Virus record (IMG/VR): IMGVR_UViG_3300021356_000067
Coordinates: 1-35,903 of that record
Length of the DNA stretch: 35,903 bases
Source of the DNA: a virus
Direction: 5' to 3' (one strand)
Part shown: positions 6,577 through 16,700 of the stretch, piece after piece
How positions within the stretch are numbered: position 1 is the first letter of the stretch
Layout: each line of letters starts with the position of its first letter
Notes under the pieces: model-generated
Database searches by the model: none
The model's input: the letters and a program-made list of their open reading frames with translations, nothing else
Told to the model about the DNA's origin: nothing
Translations under genes and position numbers: made by a program

Positions 6577-9134
6577 GGTATTCCAAATGGATTCTGCTCA
6601 CTAAAGTCTAATATAGCATCAGCAGCTGTCTCAATATCAAAATTATCTGCATATGGATCATTATCAACCGTTTTATCTATGGTTCTTAGAACTCTAGTAG
6701 CACCAGAAGTTGATCCAGTTATAGTCTCTCCTAATGAGAACGAACCAGAAACAGCAGCAATTTCAAGTACATTAGTTGTAGAATTCCATGATCTTACTCT
6801 TGCAGTTACTCCGGTTGCAGATCCAGTGATAATTTCATTAAACACAAACTCTCCACTAGAAGTTGAAGATGGATCAGAGATAGTAATATCTGGTGCAAGT
6901 ATGTATTTGTTTCCAGCATCAGTTATGTTAATACTAGTGATTGTTCCTGCCGCACTAATAACCGAAACTCCTGTAGCAGCTTCTACACCAGCAACTTGAT
7001 CAATATAGTTCTTATCACCTACAGTATTAGATATAGAAACTACAGGAGGTGATAAGTATCCTCCACCACCAAATGTAACAGAAATACCTGTAACAATACC
7101 ACAATTATCAATACCGAACTCAAATACTGATGTTGCAATTCCCACATTTGTTGGAGATTGATTTATGAAAATAGTACCTGATCCAATAGATGTGACAAAC
7201 GTATCTGTTGGTATAAAGTTATATGTATCACTATAACCAATACCAAGTCTTACTCTATCTCCAACAATAATATTCGTTGTGCTAATGCCTGTAATATTTG
7301 TGGATCCTATACCAATAGTTCCTTGAGTTTTAACAGAATTAAATCTAATTGTTGCAATACCAAGTGCTCTAAATGCTTCATTCGCTCCTCCTGCACCACT
7401 AATAGTAACAGTCGGAGCAGAGATATATCCAAATCCACTGTTTCCAATACTAATAGAACTTACGGTTCCTGCAGCAGAAACTGTAGCCGTTGCAGTTGCT
7501 GTTGTTGCTGCAGTGGATCCAGAGAAAGAAATTGTAGGTGCAACAGTATATCCTGCTCCAACCGTTGCGGATGTTCCTACCGCCCATGGATCGGACACAT
7601 TGAATGAAACTGCAGTAACAATACCTGTGATAGGATGTATTGTCGCAATACCAACAGCAGTAACTGTTGGGGCATCCATAGTTCCAGATGTAGTAATTGC
7701 AACAGTAGGTGCAGTTCTGTATGCCCTACCTGTAGTGCTAAAAGCGATAGAACCTGGATTTACAGATGATCCAGCAATACCTATGGTTGCAGAAGCAAGA
7801 CTAATTGTTGGTGCTGAGATAGATACCGTTGGAGCACTGCTGTAGAATTTACCAGCAGTTGTTAATCCAATTGTTTTTACTGTTCCTCCAGTCAAACTGA
7901 TAGTATCAAGAGTTGCTGTTGCTAATGCATTGTTTCCAGTTCCTGTTGGCAAGGAGAATGTAACTGTTGGTGCTTTACTATAGAATACACCACCAGTTGT
8001 TCCTCCTGGGAACAGATATGAAGATGCACCAATACTAATAGGAGCAGAAGTTACACTTACACCTCCACCAACCATTGGAGAATCTAAAATCGCTGTTGCA
8101 GCTGCTCCGACATGCTTTGGATTTGAGAAAGTCACTGTTGGTGCTGCAACGAATCCTCCTCCAGAATTGGTCAAGGTTACTATACCAACACCACCAATTT
8201 GACTAAGAATTGCAGTTGCAGCTGCACCAGTGCCTGTTCCATCAGTGGTTCTAAAAGTTATTGAAGGTGCAACAGTGTATCCAGAACCTGCATTAACAAC
8301 ATTGACTGATTGAACAGACTGTAGTCTTGGATTTGCATTAAGATTGCAAACATTAATACCACCAATCATTGTTGCAATACCAACAGCAGTTACTCCTCCT
8401 GAGGGTGCTGAAGAAATTCCAACGGTAGGAATCATTCCATATCCACCACCTCTATTGGTAATAGTGAACCTTCTTACTCCACCAATTACAACTCCAGAAA
8501 TTGCAGATGCACTAACTGCGTCCCCAACCATGGTAAGTGTTTGAGTGACTCCCTGAATGGTACTAATACCATCATCAGTAACCCCATCAGATTCATCACC
8601 TAGCAATTCATTATCAATGTCTTCGATTCCTGTTGCAATGACTTCATCTTGATACTGGAAGAGTTCGCAATACAGTTCATAAACATAAAGACTTTGTAAT
8701 TGATAGTATGGTTTTGCATATTCAATATCTTTAATTTCATAAAGACGGTCATCTAAGGGAAACCAGATCAAATCTCCACCCTTAGGACGAGTAGAAAGTT
8801 TTATATTTGATTTTCCTTGAATTAATGGAGTAATATAGTTTTCATATCTTTCTCTAGATATAATCAATCTTACTTCATCTTTCGACTCAATGCCAAACTT
8901 TGATAGTACATCTCCTGCTCCAGAATATGCATCATAATTATCGACATATGCTTCTATAGGCAGAGCTTCATCAAATTTAGACTGAACAACTTCCCTAATA
9001 ACAGTCTTTTCTGACATATATTTTCTTGGGATGTAATATATGTCGACACCATACATCCTTAACTGTTCGTTGATCAGATCCTGAACAAGATTTTGTTCAG
9101 AAGAAGTACCTTGAGTAAAAAACGGATTTAACAT
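6573..9134 (-). CDS. 14: Neck protein gp14, with a large inserted beta-repeat region
   Basis: The N-terminal 180 or so residues (MLNPFFTQGTSSEQNLVQDL; a VDIYYIPRKY segment; WFPLDDRLYEIKDIEYAKPY) and the last 30 (DPYADNFDIETAADAILDF, ending NPFGIP) are gp14-type, the neck component that joins head and tail with gp13. T4 gp14 is 256 aa but this protein is 853 aa. The extra length, about residues 185-820, is a Gly/Thr/Ile-rich array of GSGYTVAPSITF-type units with VGIAT/GIGST words, followed by a GE-x-ITG-x-TSGA module (about 757-818). The array has no equivalent in T4 gp14 and shares units with the giant baseplate protein, gp8 and the DUF4815 protein. The ATG overlaps the gp13 stop by one base. 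I infer that the insertion projects from the collar as a decoration. Confidence 0.88.
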   Translation of the reverse strand: MLNPFFTQGTSSEQNLVQDLINEQLRMYGVDIYYIPRKYMSEKTVIREVVQSKFDEALPIEAYVDNYDAYSGAGDVLSKFGIESKDEVRLIISRERYENYITPLIQGKSNIKLSTRPKGGDLIWFPLDDRLYEIKDIEYAKPYYQLQSLYVYELYCELFQYQDEVIATGIEDIDNELLGDESDGVTDDGISTIQGVTQTLTMVGDAVSASAISGVVIGGVRRFTITNRGGGYGMIPTVGISSAPSGGVTAVGIATMIGGINVCNLNANPRLQSVQSVNVVNAGSGYTVAPSITFRTTDGTGTGAAATAILSQIGGVGIVTLTNSGGGFVAAPTVTFSNPKHVGAAATAILDSPMVGGGVSVTSAPISIGASSYLFPGGTTGGVFYSKAPTVTFSLPTGTGNNALATATLDTISLTGGTVKTIGLTTAGKFYSSAPTVSISAPTISLASATIGIAGSSVNPGSIAFSTTGRAYRTAPTVAITTSGTMDAPTVTAVGIATIHPITGIVTAVSFNVSDPWAVGTSATVGAGYTVAPTISFSGSTAATTATATATVSAAGTVSSISIGNSGFGYISAPTVTISGAGGANEAFRALGIATIRFNSVKTQGTIGIGSTNITGISTTNIIVGDRVRLGIGYSDTYNFIPTDTFVTSIGSGTIFINQSPTNVGIATSVFEFGIDNCGIVTGISVTFGGGGYLSPPVVSISNTVGDKNYIDQVAGVEAATGVSVISAAGTITSINITDAGNKYILAPDITISDPSSTSSGEFVFNEIITGSATGVTARVRSWNSTTNVLEIAAVSGSFSLGETITGSTSGATRVLRTIDKTVDNDPYADNFDIETAADAILDFSEQNPFGIP
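7645..7665 (-). repeat. Direct repeat copy A within gp14
   Basis: The plus-strand string gcaataccaacagcagtaac here recurs with one mismatch at 8374-8394. Both encode T-A-V-G-I-A-T within the repeat region of gp14. Conservation at DNA level, beyond the peptide, suggests recent duplication or recombination. Confidence 0.7.
8374..8394 (-). repeat. Direct repeat copy B within gp14
   Basis: Partner of the copy at 7645-7665, differing at one base (gcagttac against gcagtaac). It lies about 730 bases away, within the same gp14 repeat array. Confidence 0.7.
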
Positions 9135-9979
9135 CAGCCTATCATATCAAGCGGTGGCAGTTCATAGGTATTCGACATTACCTCTCTGATCTTATCTAGT
9201 TCTTTCTCTGCATCATCATATATCTGCCTTCCGTTAAGTTCGATTCCACCTGGAAGTTTAACTCCCTGGAACTTAATTAGGTTCTGTCCCCACTGTCTCT
9301 TGATAAGTGCTGTCAAATAACGCTTTAGGAAACTGTCGTTATAAACTCTTGGGAAATCATTAGGATTAAGTAATCTATAGCAATCAATAACCAAGTAATC
9401 ATCTACACTGACGCTGGCCCAATCAATATCTAAGTAAAGTCTATCTTGTCTTATATTAAATCTAATCTGCTTCTGTGTTGTTAATGCAAAGTCGATATCC
9501 TCAAGATATCTCTTTGTCATTGCATAGGTTAGAATTTCTGTTGAACCAAAGTAATAAATATCATTCAAGAACAATTGATACTTAATACTAAACATGTTGT
9601 TGGTGGTTGTGTTAGAACCATCAAAGTGATATATCTTCGTTACACCTAAAACTTCTGGAGGAACTTGCAAGTAGTTGCTATTCTCCTCAAATGAAAATGA
9701 TACAGACTGTCCGTCAATCGTAGAACTTGCAGTTGTAGTTACGATACCAATAGGGTTGCTTCCGCCTCTACCTCTTCCCCTATCAATATCTGCCTGAGTA
9801 ATCTTATACTTCAGAAACGTGTTAGTTGTCCCGTCATAGTCGCGTTCCTGGAACAACTGGAGGGCATCATCAACCAAGTCATCAATCTGCTCATCAGCAA
9901 CGTTAATCTCCAATACAGGAGCACCTAGCTGCCTCTTACAGTACGCAATTAATTCTGATCTACTTGCTGGTTGAGCCAT
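9134..9979 (-). CDS. 13: Neck protein gp13
   Basis: A 281-aa homologue of T4 gp13 (309 aa), the head-completion/neck protein that attaches to the portal after packaging. Characteristic parts are the N-terminal SRSELIAYCKRQLGAPVLEI helix, the acidic DEQIDDLVDDALQLFQERDY helix, a central VPPEVLGVTKIY strand and the C-terminal KRQWGQNLIKFQGVKLPGGI region with NGRQIYDDAEKELDKIREVM. It heads a two-gene unit with gp14, with a TGATG overlap between them. A CTAAATA motif and an AGGAAACTGGTGA purine-rich stretch precede the ATG. It shows none of the repeat expansion seen in gp14. Confidence 0.92.
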   Translation of the reverse strand: MAQPASRSELIAYCKRQLGAPVLEINVADEQIDDLVDDALQLFQERDYDGTTNTFLKYKITQADIDRGRGRGGSNPIGIVTTTASSTIDGQSVSFSFEENSNYLQVPPEVLGVTKIYHFDGSNTTTNNMFSIKYQLFLNDIYYFGSTEILTYAMTKRYLEDIDFALTTQKQIRFNIRQDRLYLDIDWASVSVDDYLVIDCYRLLNPNDFPRVYNDSFLKRYLTALIKRQWGQNLIKFQGVKLPGGIELNGRQIYDDAEKELDKIREVMSNTYELPPLDMIG

Positions 9980-10001
9980 TTATTCACCAGTTTCCTATGT
10001 G

Positions 10002-10008
10002 TATTTAG
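10002..10008 (-). promoter_or_regulatory. Late-promoter-like CTAAATA
   Basis: Minus-strand ACCTAAATACACA, 23 nt before the gp13 ATG. Its TAA is the stop codon of the preceding 130-aa gene. It has the same arrangement as the motif before gp15. Confidence 0.58.
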
Positions 10009-10397
10009 GTTCGTTGTGTAATTGTATTATATACATAAACATTACCATTTACTAAAGGATATGTTGATGATCCTATAGTAACCAACACATCATACATATA
10101 TCTACCCTGATCCAATGTCTTAGTTTGAGTATCTGTTAAGGAAATCTGCAATTTACCATCTGCAGCACTCGTTATACCAACTGTAAAGGCAGTGTAATTA
10201 GCACTACCAGTTGATGCTCCGATACCAATAGATTTAGATAATTTTCCTGCTCCAGAGTAACTTGTGAGATTAAAGGCACTATTTGAAGTATTCTTAATAT
10301 TAAATGTTTGAGCAAAATCTGTTCCACCAAAAATAGTCAAATTTGCACCGTAAGGAACTCCGGAATCTGGATCGAAAGTAATTGTACTAGATGCCAT
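10005..10397 (-). CDS. Small beta-rich virion protein, BppU-N-like fold suspected
   Basis: A 130-aa protein of unknown function. Its order of motifs (GGTDFAQTFNIKNTSNSAFN, then LTSYSGAGKLSKSI, then KLQISLTDTQTKTLDQGRYM, then YPLVNGNVYVYN) follows the plan of BppU N-terminal-type beta domains in phage baseplates: an input strand with a polar loop, a paired sheet, an LT-x-xQT turn, a GxYxY strand and a closing strand. This resemblance is at pattern level only. The gene sits between the large wedge proteins and gp13, where T4 encodes the gp9-gp12 baseplate and fibre proteins, so a small baseplate or fibre-attachment role is plausible. It lies four bases downstream of the 55-aa gene's stop and probably shares its transcript. 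Confidence 0.78.
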   Translation of the reverse strand: MASSTITFDPDSGVPYGANLTIFGGTDFAQTFNIKNTSNSAFNLTSYSGAGKLSKSIGIGASTGSANYTAFTVGITSAADGKLQISLTDTQTKTLDQGRYMYDVLVTIGSSTYPLVNGNVYVYNTITQRT

Positions 10398-10401
10398 CTG
10401 G

Positions 10402-10569
10402 TTACCCTATAATTGCGATTGTTTCTTGCTGTTTATAATATAATTTTGCAAAAGACTTTGCAATATTCTTTAGCATATCACGGTCATCACAACTATCTAT
10501 CTCAGATGCAATCTTCTGGTATGCAAAAGATTTTTCTAAACCTTTGAGTTCAATATCATTTGGGTCCAT
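10402..10569 (-). CDS. 55-aa helical protein overlapping the preceding gene
   Basis: A 55-aa ORF read directly from the sequence: it begins MDPNDIELKGLEKSFAYQKI, continues ASEIDSCDDRDMLKNI and ends AKLYYKQQETIAIIG. A clear Shine-Dalgarno (AAGGAG) lies about eight bases before the ATG. The first 14 bases overlap the end of the 75-aa gene, in a coupled arrangement. The predicted content is two or three amphipathic helices with an acidic CDDRD turn. Its length and Lys/Tyr-rich second helix recall short helical proteins such as T4 UvsY.-2 or phage NblA-type proteins, but I cannot assign it to either. It fills what would otherwise be a gap between two structural genes, which argues that it is real. 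Confidence 0.78.
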   Translation of the reverse strand: MDPNDIELKGLEKSFAYQKIASEIDSCDDRDMLKNIAKSFAKLYYKQQETIAIIG

Positions 10570-10783
10570 TGATTAACTCCTTTAGTAGTGACTTGATTTC
10601 ATTAAGTTCATTCTTTACATTAGCAAGATCTTCCTCCATTGTCTGTACTTTTTGATTCTTTTCACTTTTAGCCTTTCGACTAGCAATATATTGATCGTAT
10701 GATACATTATTCACATTAACTATAACATTTGTCTCAGGATCTCTTGCGAGATCCTTATGACCCTTCTGTGTGTAAGTTTCCAT
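10556..10783 (-). CDS. 75-aa small protein with C-terminal coiled coil
   Basis: I choose the ATG at 10783, one base after the stop of the 2,561-aa gene (TAATATG). An in-frame TTG at 10792 would add three residues. The N-terminal half (GHKDLARDPETNVIVNVNNV, then SYDQYIASRKAK) resembles a short conserved block I associate with small proteins in T4-like and marine phage structural clusters. The C-terminal half, about residues 45-72, is a Leu/Glu/Lys heptad helix (VKNELNEIKSLLKELI) likely to oligomerise. Function is unknown. Its placement between the large wedge protein and the neck genes suggests a virion-assembly or chaperone role. No strong Shine-Dalgarno is visible, so expression probably depends on coupling to the large upstream gene. 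Confidence 0.78.
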   Translation of the reverse strand: METYTQKGHKDLARDPETNVIVNVNNVSYDQYIASRKAKSEKNQKVQTMEEDLANVKNELNEIKSLLKELINGPK

Positions 10784-10784
10784 A

Positions 10785-13700
10785 TTATGCAAGAGCGATC
10801 ACTCGGAGATTTTTCAGTTGAGGAACTAGTTCCTGACTTGTTGATGTTAATACAAGTTTGATTCTATAAGATCTAAAGTTTGGAAGATCATCAATAGTAA
10901 ATGTACGTTCAATAAAGTCAGTGTCATATGCACTATATCCTTTCTTGATTGAATTTTCTACAAAAATGTCAGGTCTTCCGTCATTATTCTCTTCATTAAT
11001 TATCTCACCATTAATATCCAGATTTAAATATCCAGGGAATGGTTCAAAGATTGGTTCAAAACCAGGATCTGAATTAATTGCATAGAATGCTCTAATATCA
11101 GCATCTGTAGGAATGTGTGCATCCACAATAATTTTGATTGAAGATGCGGGATTTTCGAGTGTTACTTCCTTAGATACATATTGACATGCACTAGGATCAT
11201 TAAAGAGTGTATTTACTCTAGAATCTGTTGCGTAGTTAACAACTTCAGAATTAACTCTGTTTGATACTGCATAGACACTACATCTTTGAAGTTCAATTTG
11301 AGGAGTTAGTTTAGTATTAGTTGTTCCAAGGAAAAGTCTCATTTGCATCGACTTATTGCCTTCAATAGAATCTAACTTACGATCTTCATTTACTTTAGAG
11401 AAGACTGCTCTTGGAGAATCAAAGAAATTATTTGCATTTAGAACAACATCCTCAAATCCTGCATTTACATAAGGAATTTCATTACCACTAATACTCTGAG
11501 TGGTAACTGTCCTTATTTGACCAGATATAGAGGTTCCTTCAACGGCAATATTGTGTATAGATGGTTTGATAATTTCAAAGGCAATATTTTTGGTAGCCAT
11601 GACATTATCTCCACCAGCGGATTTTGATCTGTTAAGGAATAGTTTGGGTAATCCTACTCCAGTAGATCTATCAATGTTATCAGTGCTTCCGAGAGTTCCA
11701 AACTTTTCAGACATATCAAGTTTGATATGATATGAATCTAATGTTATTGGATTCGCAATGGTTACATCGCTTAAATCGTGAGTTTTGTTAATTCTAGCAA
11801 GACTTACTCCTGCAAGTTCATACTTATAAACTGGTGTGTCTATAGGATATGATTTTGGAGTTGTCCCTCTAGAAATACTTCCGCCAATAGTTGATGATGT
11901 TGTAGAAGTATATTCAATGATCTCTTCACCAATCAAAAGCAGTCCAGTGTTAGTCGCACTGACACCAGCACCTTCAAAGGTAGAGAACACATCTCCTGTT
12001 CCAGCAGTTATTTGAAGTGGATCTGTGGATGACTTGTCATAAGCTGCTGTCAATTTAGTTGGTTTAACATCTGGGAGAACTTTGGATATTCTTACGAAAT
12101 TATCATCAAAATTCATTCCATGATTAACATGATTTACCTTAATATGAAGTCCGTCAGAAATGCTTACTATTCCGTTTGATGGAATGGTAACGTCTCCACC
12201 GACAGACCCTACATCGTTCAGTTCTCTTTCTGTATCAGTATTATCAAAGAATCTAATGGTTCCAGCAGCTCCAGTAATAAATTCGCCTTGAACATTACCA
12301 AGTATTAATTGAGATGTGTGTCCAATACTAGTTAATGTAAATCTTGCATTTCTTCCAACACTTAATCCAGCAGGATCTGATGAAGATGGAAGTGGTGCAT
12401 TTGCACTAATAGTAACTACATCACCAACCTGATAACCATTACCACCATTACTACCAGAAGTGATTGTTGCTGCAATAGCAACTCCATCCCTTATCGTAAC
12501 ACTTGCAGTAGCTTCTGATCCATTTCCAGAAACTGCAATTAGATTTACTCCAGAGTAAGTAATTTGTCCATCTGCTGGTGTGTATCCAACACCTGGATTT
12601 GTAATTGTTAATGTTCCTGTAGCACTAGCACCAACTCCGATCAGATCTCCTTGAGCAGTTCTATTTGAAGCAGTTCCTTGGAAGAAAGTATTACCAAGAG
12701 AATATCTAGCATCAGAAAGTGTCGTTCCTAATCCAACACGAATATCATTTGAAATAATATTCAATGGATTTTCCATCAATTTGGCAATTTGCTTGTTACC
12801 CTCAGTAAGTTCTGGACTATAAAGATCTACAGATCCAGATTCAACAAAATCTGCTCTATACATAGTGAACTTAAGATCTTCCCACTGACTTGCTTCCCAA
12901 GTAGATGCGTTCTGAGACTTAAACAGGGATCCAAGAGTTGGTTGGTTAGAGATGTATGCATCCGTTAGAATATCATTTTCTCCAACTCTAGAAATATAAA
13001 CACTATACTTAGTTGAGTTTGAAATCAAACAGATAGCATATTCTTTACCACCCTCCAGATAAACTGGAGCAGCAAATTCAAATGTAGTTGCTACAGATCC
13101 GTCAGTTGAAGTATTAACATCACTAGGATAAAGGATTACTTCGGAAAGATCAAAATACTTAGGAGTTGGGAAACCATTCTCCATCGTTCTGATCTGCATT
13201 CTAACTGGTGTATCACCATCATCCTTAGTGCGGAAGAAAACATCACACTTCGTTATGAAGATACCCTCAGGATCTTCTTCTTGATCAACCAAGAAAGATT
13301 GTGCAAGGGGATCGTACCAACCAACAATAGATTCACTTGTACTTGCCTGACCAATGTTTCTGGTAGCAGTAATTTCAGTATCAACAGTTCTATTGACGAG
13401 TTCCTCTTCAAAGAGTTTCTTCTGTTCAATTTTTGCATTTCTAATAGAAAGAATTTGTTCTTGAACTGTCTCTAGAATACCAGAAGTTGGATATGCTTCT
13501 TCACCGACAGTAGTAGCAGCATCCTGATCATTATCTGGATCATTTGTTAATGTGAATACATTAGTTCCAGTATCAAAACTAGGATTGTCCTTATTACTTG
13601 CATCGGGAATGAAGAAACTGCCCAACAAAGCCGAAGATCTATCAGTAATAAGTCTGACATTTGTTACTTCTGCTTCTGCTCCACTTGTTTGTCCAGTCAG

Positions 13701-16700
13701 TTTCATTCCTGTCTGAATATAACCAAAGAAATCTCCTTGTGGTTGATCTGCAAGAGAATATGTATCCACATTCAACGTAGTTGAAGTAGAAGAATACACT
13801 TCAGGAACAATTCCACCATTAACATAAGGATTATCTGGATAAACCTCTGTTGGAGAATCGTAATCACCTCTTCTATGATTAGATTGAGCAACTCTAAAGT
13901 TAATAGAAGGATTTACATCCTTTCCTTCTTCCCCAAGTCCTTTATTAATAACTCTTCCCTGAACTGTTTCTCCAACCTGGAATACACCAGAACTCATTGT
14001 GATTTCAATCAATTTAGGAACGCAGTACTTTGTAACTTCCTTCCCATCAAAGAAAGCATAAATTTGAGTACTTGGTTTTAAGTTTGCTGCATAGAATTCA
14101 ATGTTCCTAGATCTTACTGAAGAAATAACTTCCGTGCTAAGAACTTTATCACCAACAGAAAGTTCTTCAAAAGTTTCAGTAACTACGTATTGTGTACCAG
14201 TTCTTGATTTAACACCACTTTCAATTGTATCAGTTACATCCTGCTCAATTGGTTGAGTGGTAGTCTGTCTAACCCATGCAGCAGGTCCGCCTGATCCACC
14301 ATTAATCCATCCACCTCGTCCAAATGTGCGACTACTAGTTGTAGTAGATTCTCTGGTGTCAGTTACAGTGCTTGTAGTACCAGACCAATTTGTTTCCCAA
14401 GAATTCCATACCTCAGCAGCGAATCCAGTTTCAGGATCGACACCATATTTTTCTTCGGCTTCAGACATGATCTGAGAATAATTGCCGATAGTATCAATCG
14501 TTTTTGCTTTTTGTCGAGTTTGATCAACCCAGTTATCAGAAGCAGGTGTTAAGACAATTGTTCCTTGCCAGAAACTAATTAAGAAAGGAGTTACACTTTC
14601 AGTTCTGGTTGCAAGAGTTTGTGATAACCATTCGACTTCAGAATAATCAAGACTGAGAATGTCATTTTGTTTTCTGACATTGGTTCCATCTATAGCAGAA
14701 GTTCTTTTGTCCGCAGTAGGATCTACATCAACAACAGGTCCTGTTTGTAAGGAGAACGAGTTCGTACTATGTTTTGGTCTAAGGATCTTGTTAGCTTGAT
14801 CAATACTATTATTTCTACCAAGTCTCAAATCTTGAGTAGAGAATGATGTAAAGTTATCTACAAAGAATCCAGACTTAAATCTATTGAGACCATTTGCATC
14901 AGGTATAAATTGATTAGCAGTATTTGTTTCAAGTATAGAAAGAGTTGTATAATACTCTAAATTTTTAATTCTATCTTCAAGTTTCTTGATATCCTTCATC
15001 TGATATCTCTTGTACTTCAAGAATTTAACAGATGCCTGTTCTACATTGTGAAGATATGGAGGATATTCTATCGTAGCAAGTTCAATTGCATTAGCAGGAG
15101 ACTCTGGTTGTGCTCTCTTTGGATCATCAGCAGGTGTTCCAAACTTCATCTGCAGTTTTCCATCCTTATGCAAATAAAGTCTATCAATTCTTCCTTGATA
15201 GTATGCATAGTCTAAGAAAATAGTTTCATTAGATGCAAGAATACTTGGAACAGAATTTCCTGTTGCATTAAAAGATCTTCCAAGGAACTCTAAGGGAGAT
15301 CTAGTTCCTTCAGATACTGAATAATTATTGACTCTTGGTCTTAAATCAATAATATCAGTATTCAATACGCCATTAATTGCTTTAACTTCAGTGGAGTAAT
15401 CAAAGTCATTATAAGATTCAACTGTAACAATATCACCATCATCAGAAGAGTCGAATGATGCTGCCTTATAATATACTTTAATTTTGTTTTTTGGAGAATC
15501 GGAATCCGTTTTTCTAGTTATGAAACCATGATTGTAAACCGTTCCTCTCTGTCCAGATCCAAAGGTATAATTTGATGAAATATTAAAGGAAGTTGTATCT
15601 AAACTACTTACTCCTCCAGTGATAGAAGATTCTTGGAATACAACGGTTTCTCCTTCCACAAACTTAAAGTTATTCTTAGGAAGATATCTAAGAGTGGTTG
15701 TATCTTTTATTTCTGCAAATACAGCAACTGCACCGCTTGTTTGTCCAACAATCAATTCTCCAATAGTCATATCTCCAGTTGAGGCCGTAGGCCCATTCAA
15801 CTGAGTTAGAGTCATTTCTGGAGATCCAAAATTAGCATTGGTTAAAGCAGGATCAGCAGTTTCATATATTGCATGAATTTCAATAATATCTGGAGTGTTT
15901 AGTGATATGACATTATCCTGGACTCTAGTTCCAAATGGATAATTTCCATAAGTCAATCCATCATTAAAAGTAGTTGAACCAATTCCAGAGGCAGGACTAA
16001 TTGATTTATCAACAACTAAAGACTTAACTCTATCCTTAATCTTTTTCTTTGACTTTACATTACTCTTTCTAACAGTAGTAATAAGTTGAGCTCCAGTGTC
16101 ATCTGCACCCAACCCTCTAATTTGCAATTCCTTAAGATCCGCAGAGAATGCAAAATTATTTTGAGTTAATGGCTCAGTCGTTCCATCAGATCTGATAAGA
16201 GAATATCTTTCATCAGAATATGAGAGATAAATTTCTCCTTCTGGAAGTGTTACCGATAATAAACTAGTAGAACTTAATTGAGTATTTGTAATATCTACCG
16301 TAAATGGTTTTCTAATTATCAATTCAGCATCTGTCAGATCAACAGCAGCAATATGCTCATTTGGTAATTCTGTGTAGAAAGTTGTATCTGAAGAAGCATC
16401 TAATTCGGTGCTAACAACTTTAAGATCTGATGCTGAAAAGGTTGATGTTGGTAATGTACCATCAGCCACACCAATGACTGTAGTTACCCCAACAACAGTT
16501 ACTTCAGATGTTGTGACACCTACAACTCTTACCAAAATTGGATCTTGAGATGAAGAAAGGTCCGAATATTCAAGTAAATTGTTTTCTTTTATTTTACCAG
16601 GGAATAAAGCATTTGAACTGCTAATTGTACTTAAACCAAGAACTCCATCAAAAGCAGTGACAGAAGCAACTCCTATAGTTACTGATGGTGTTTGTACGAC

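Noticed and set aside
7323-7607. Plus-strand Cys/Ser-rich frame opposite gp14
   Set aside because: The Cys/Ser/Arg composition is what results from reading the antisense of Ala/Gly/Thr/Val repeat codons. No ribosome site or known motif is present.
6573-9134. Diversity-generating retroelement target in the repeat region
   Set aside because: No reverse transcriptase, template repeat or adenine-biased variable repeat is visible in the window.
13253-13438. Minus-strand 61-aa frame inside the DUF4815 gene
   Set aside because: It is a shadow frame in the real coding strand with no ribosome site and no recognisable content.
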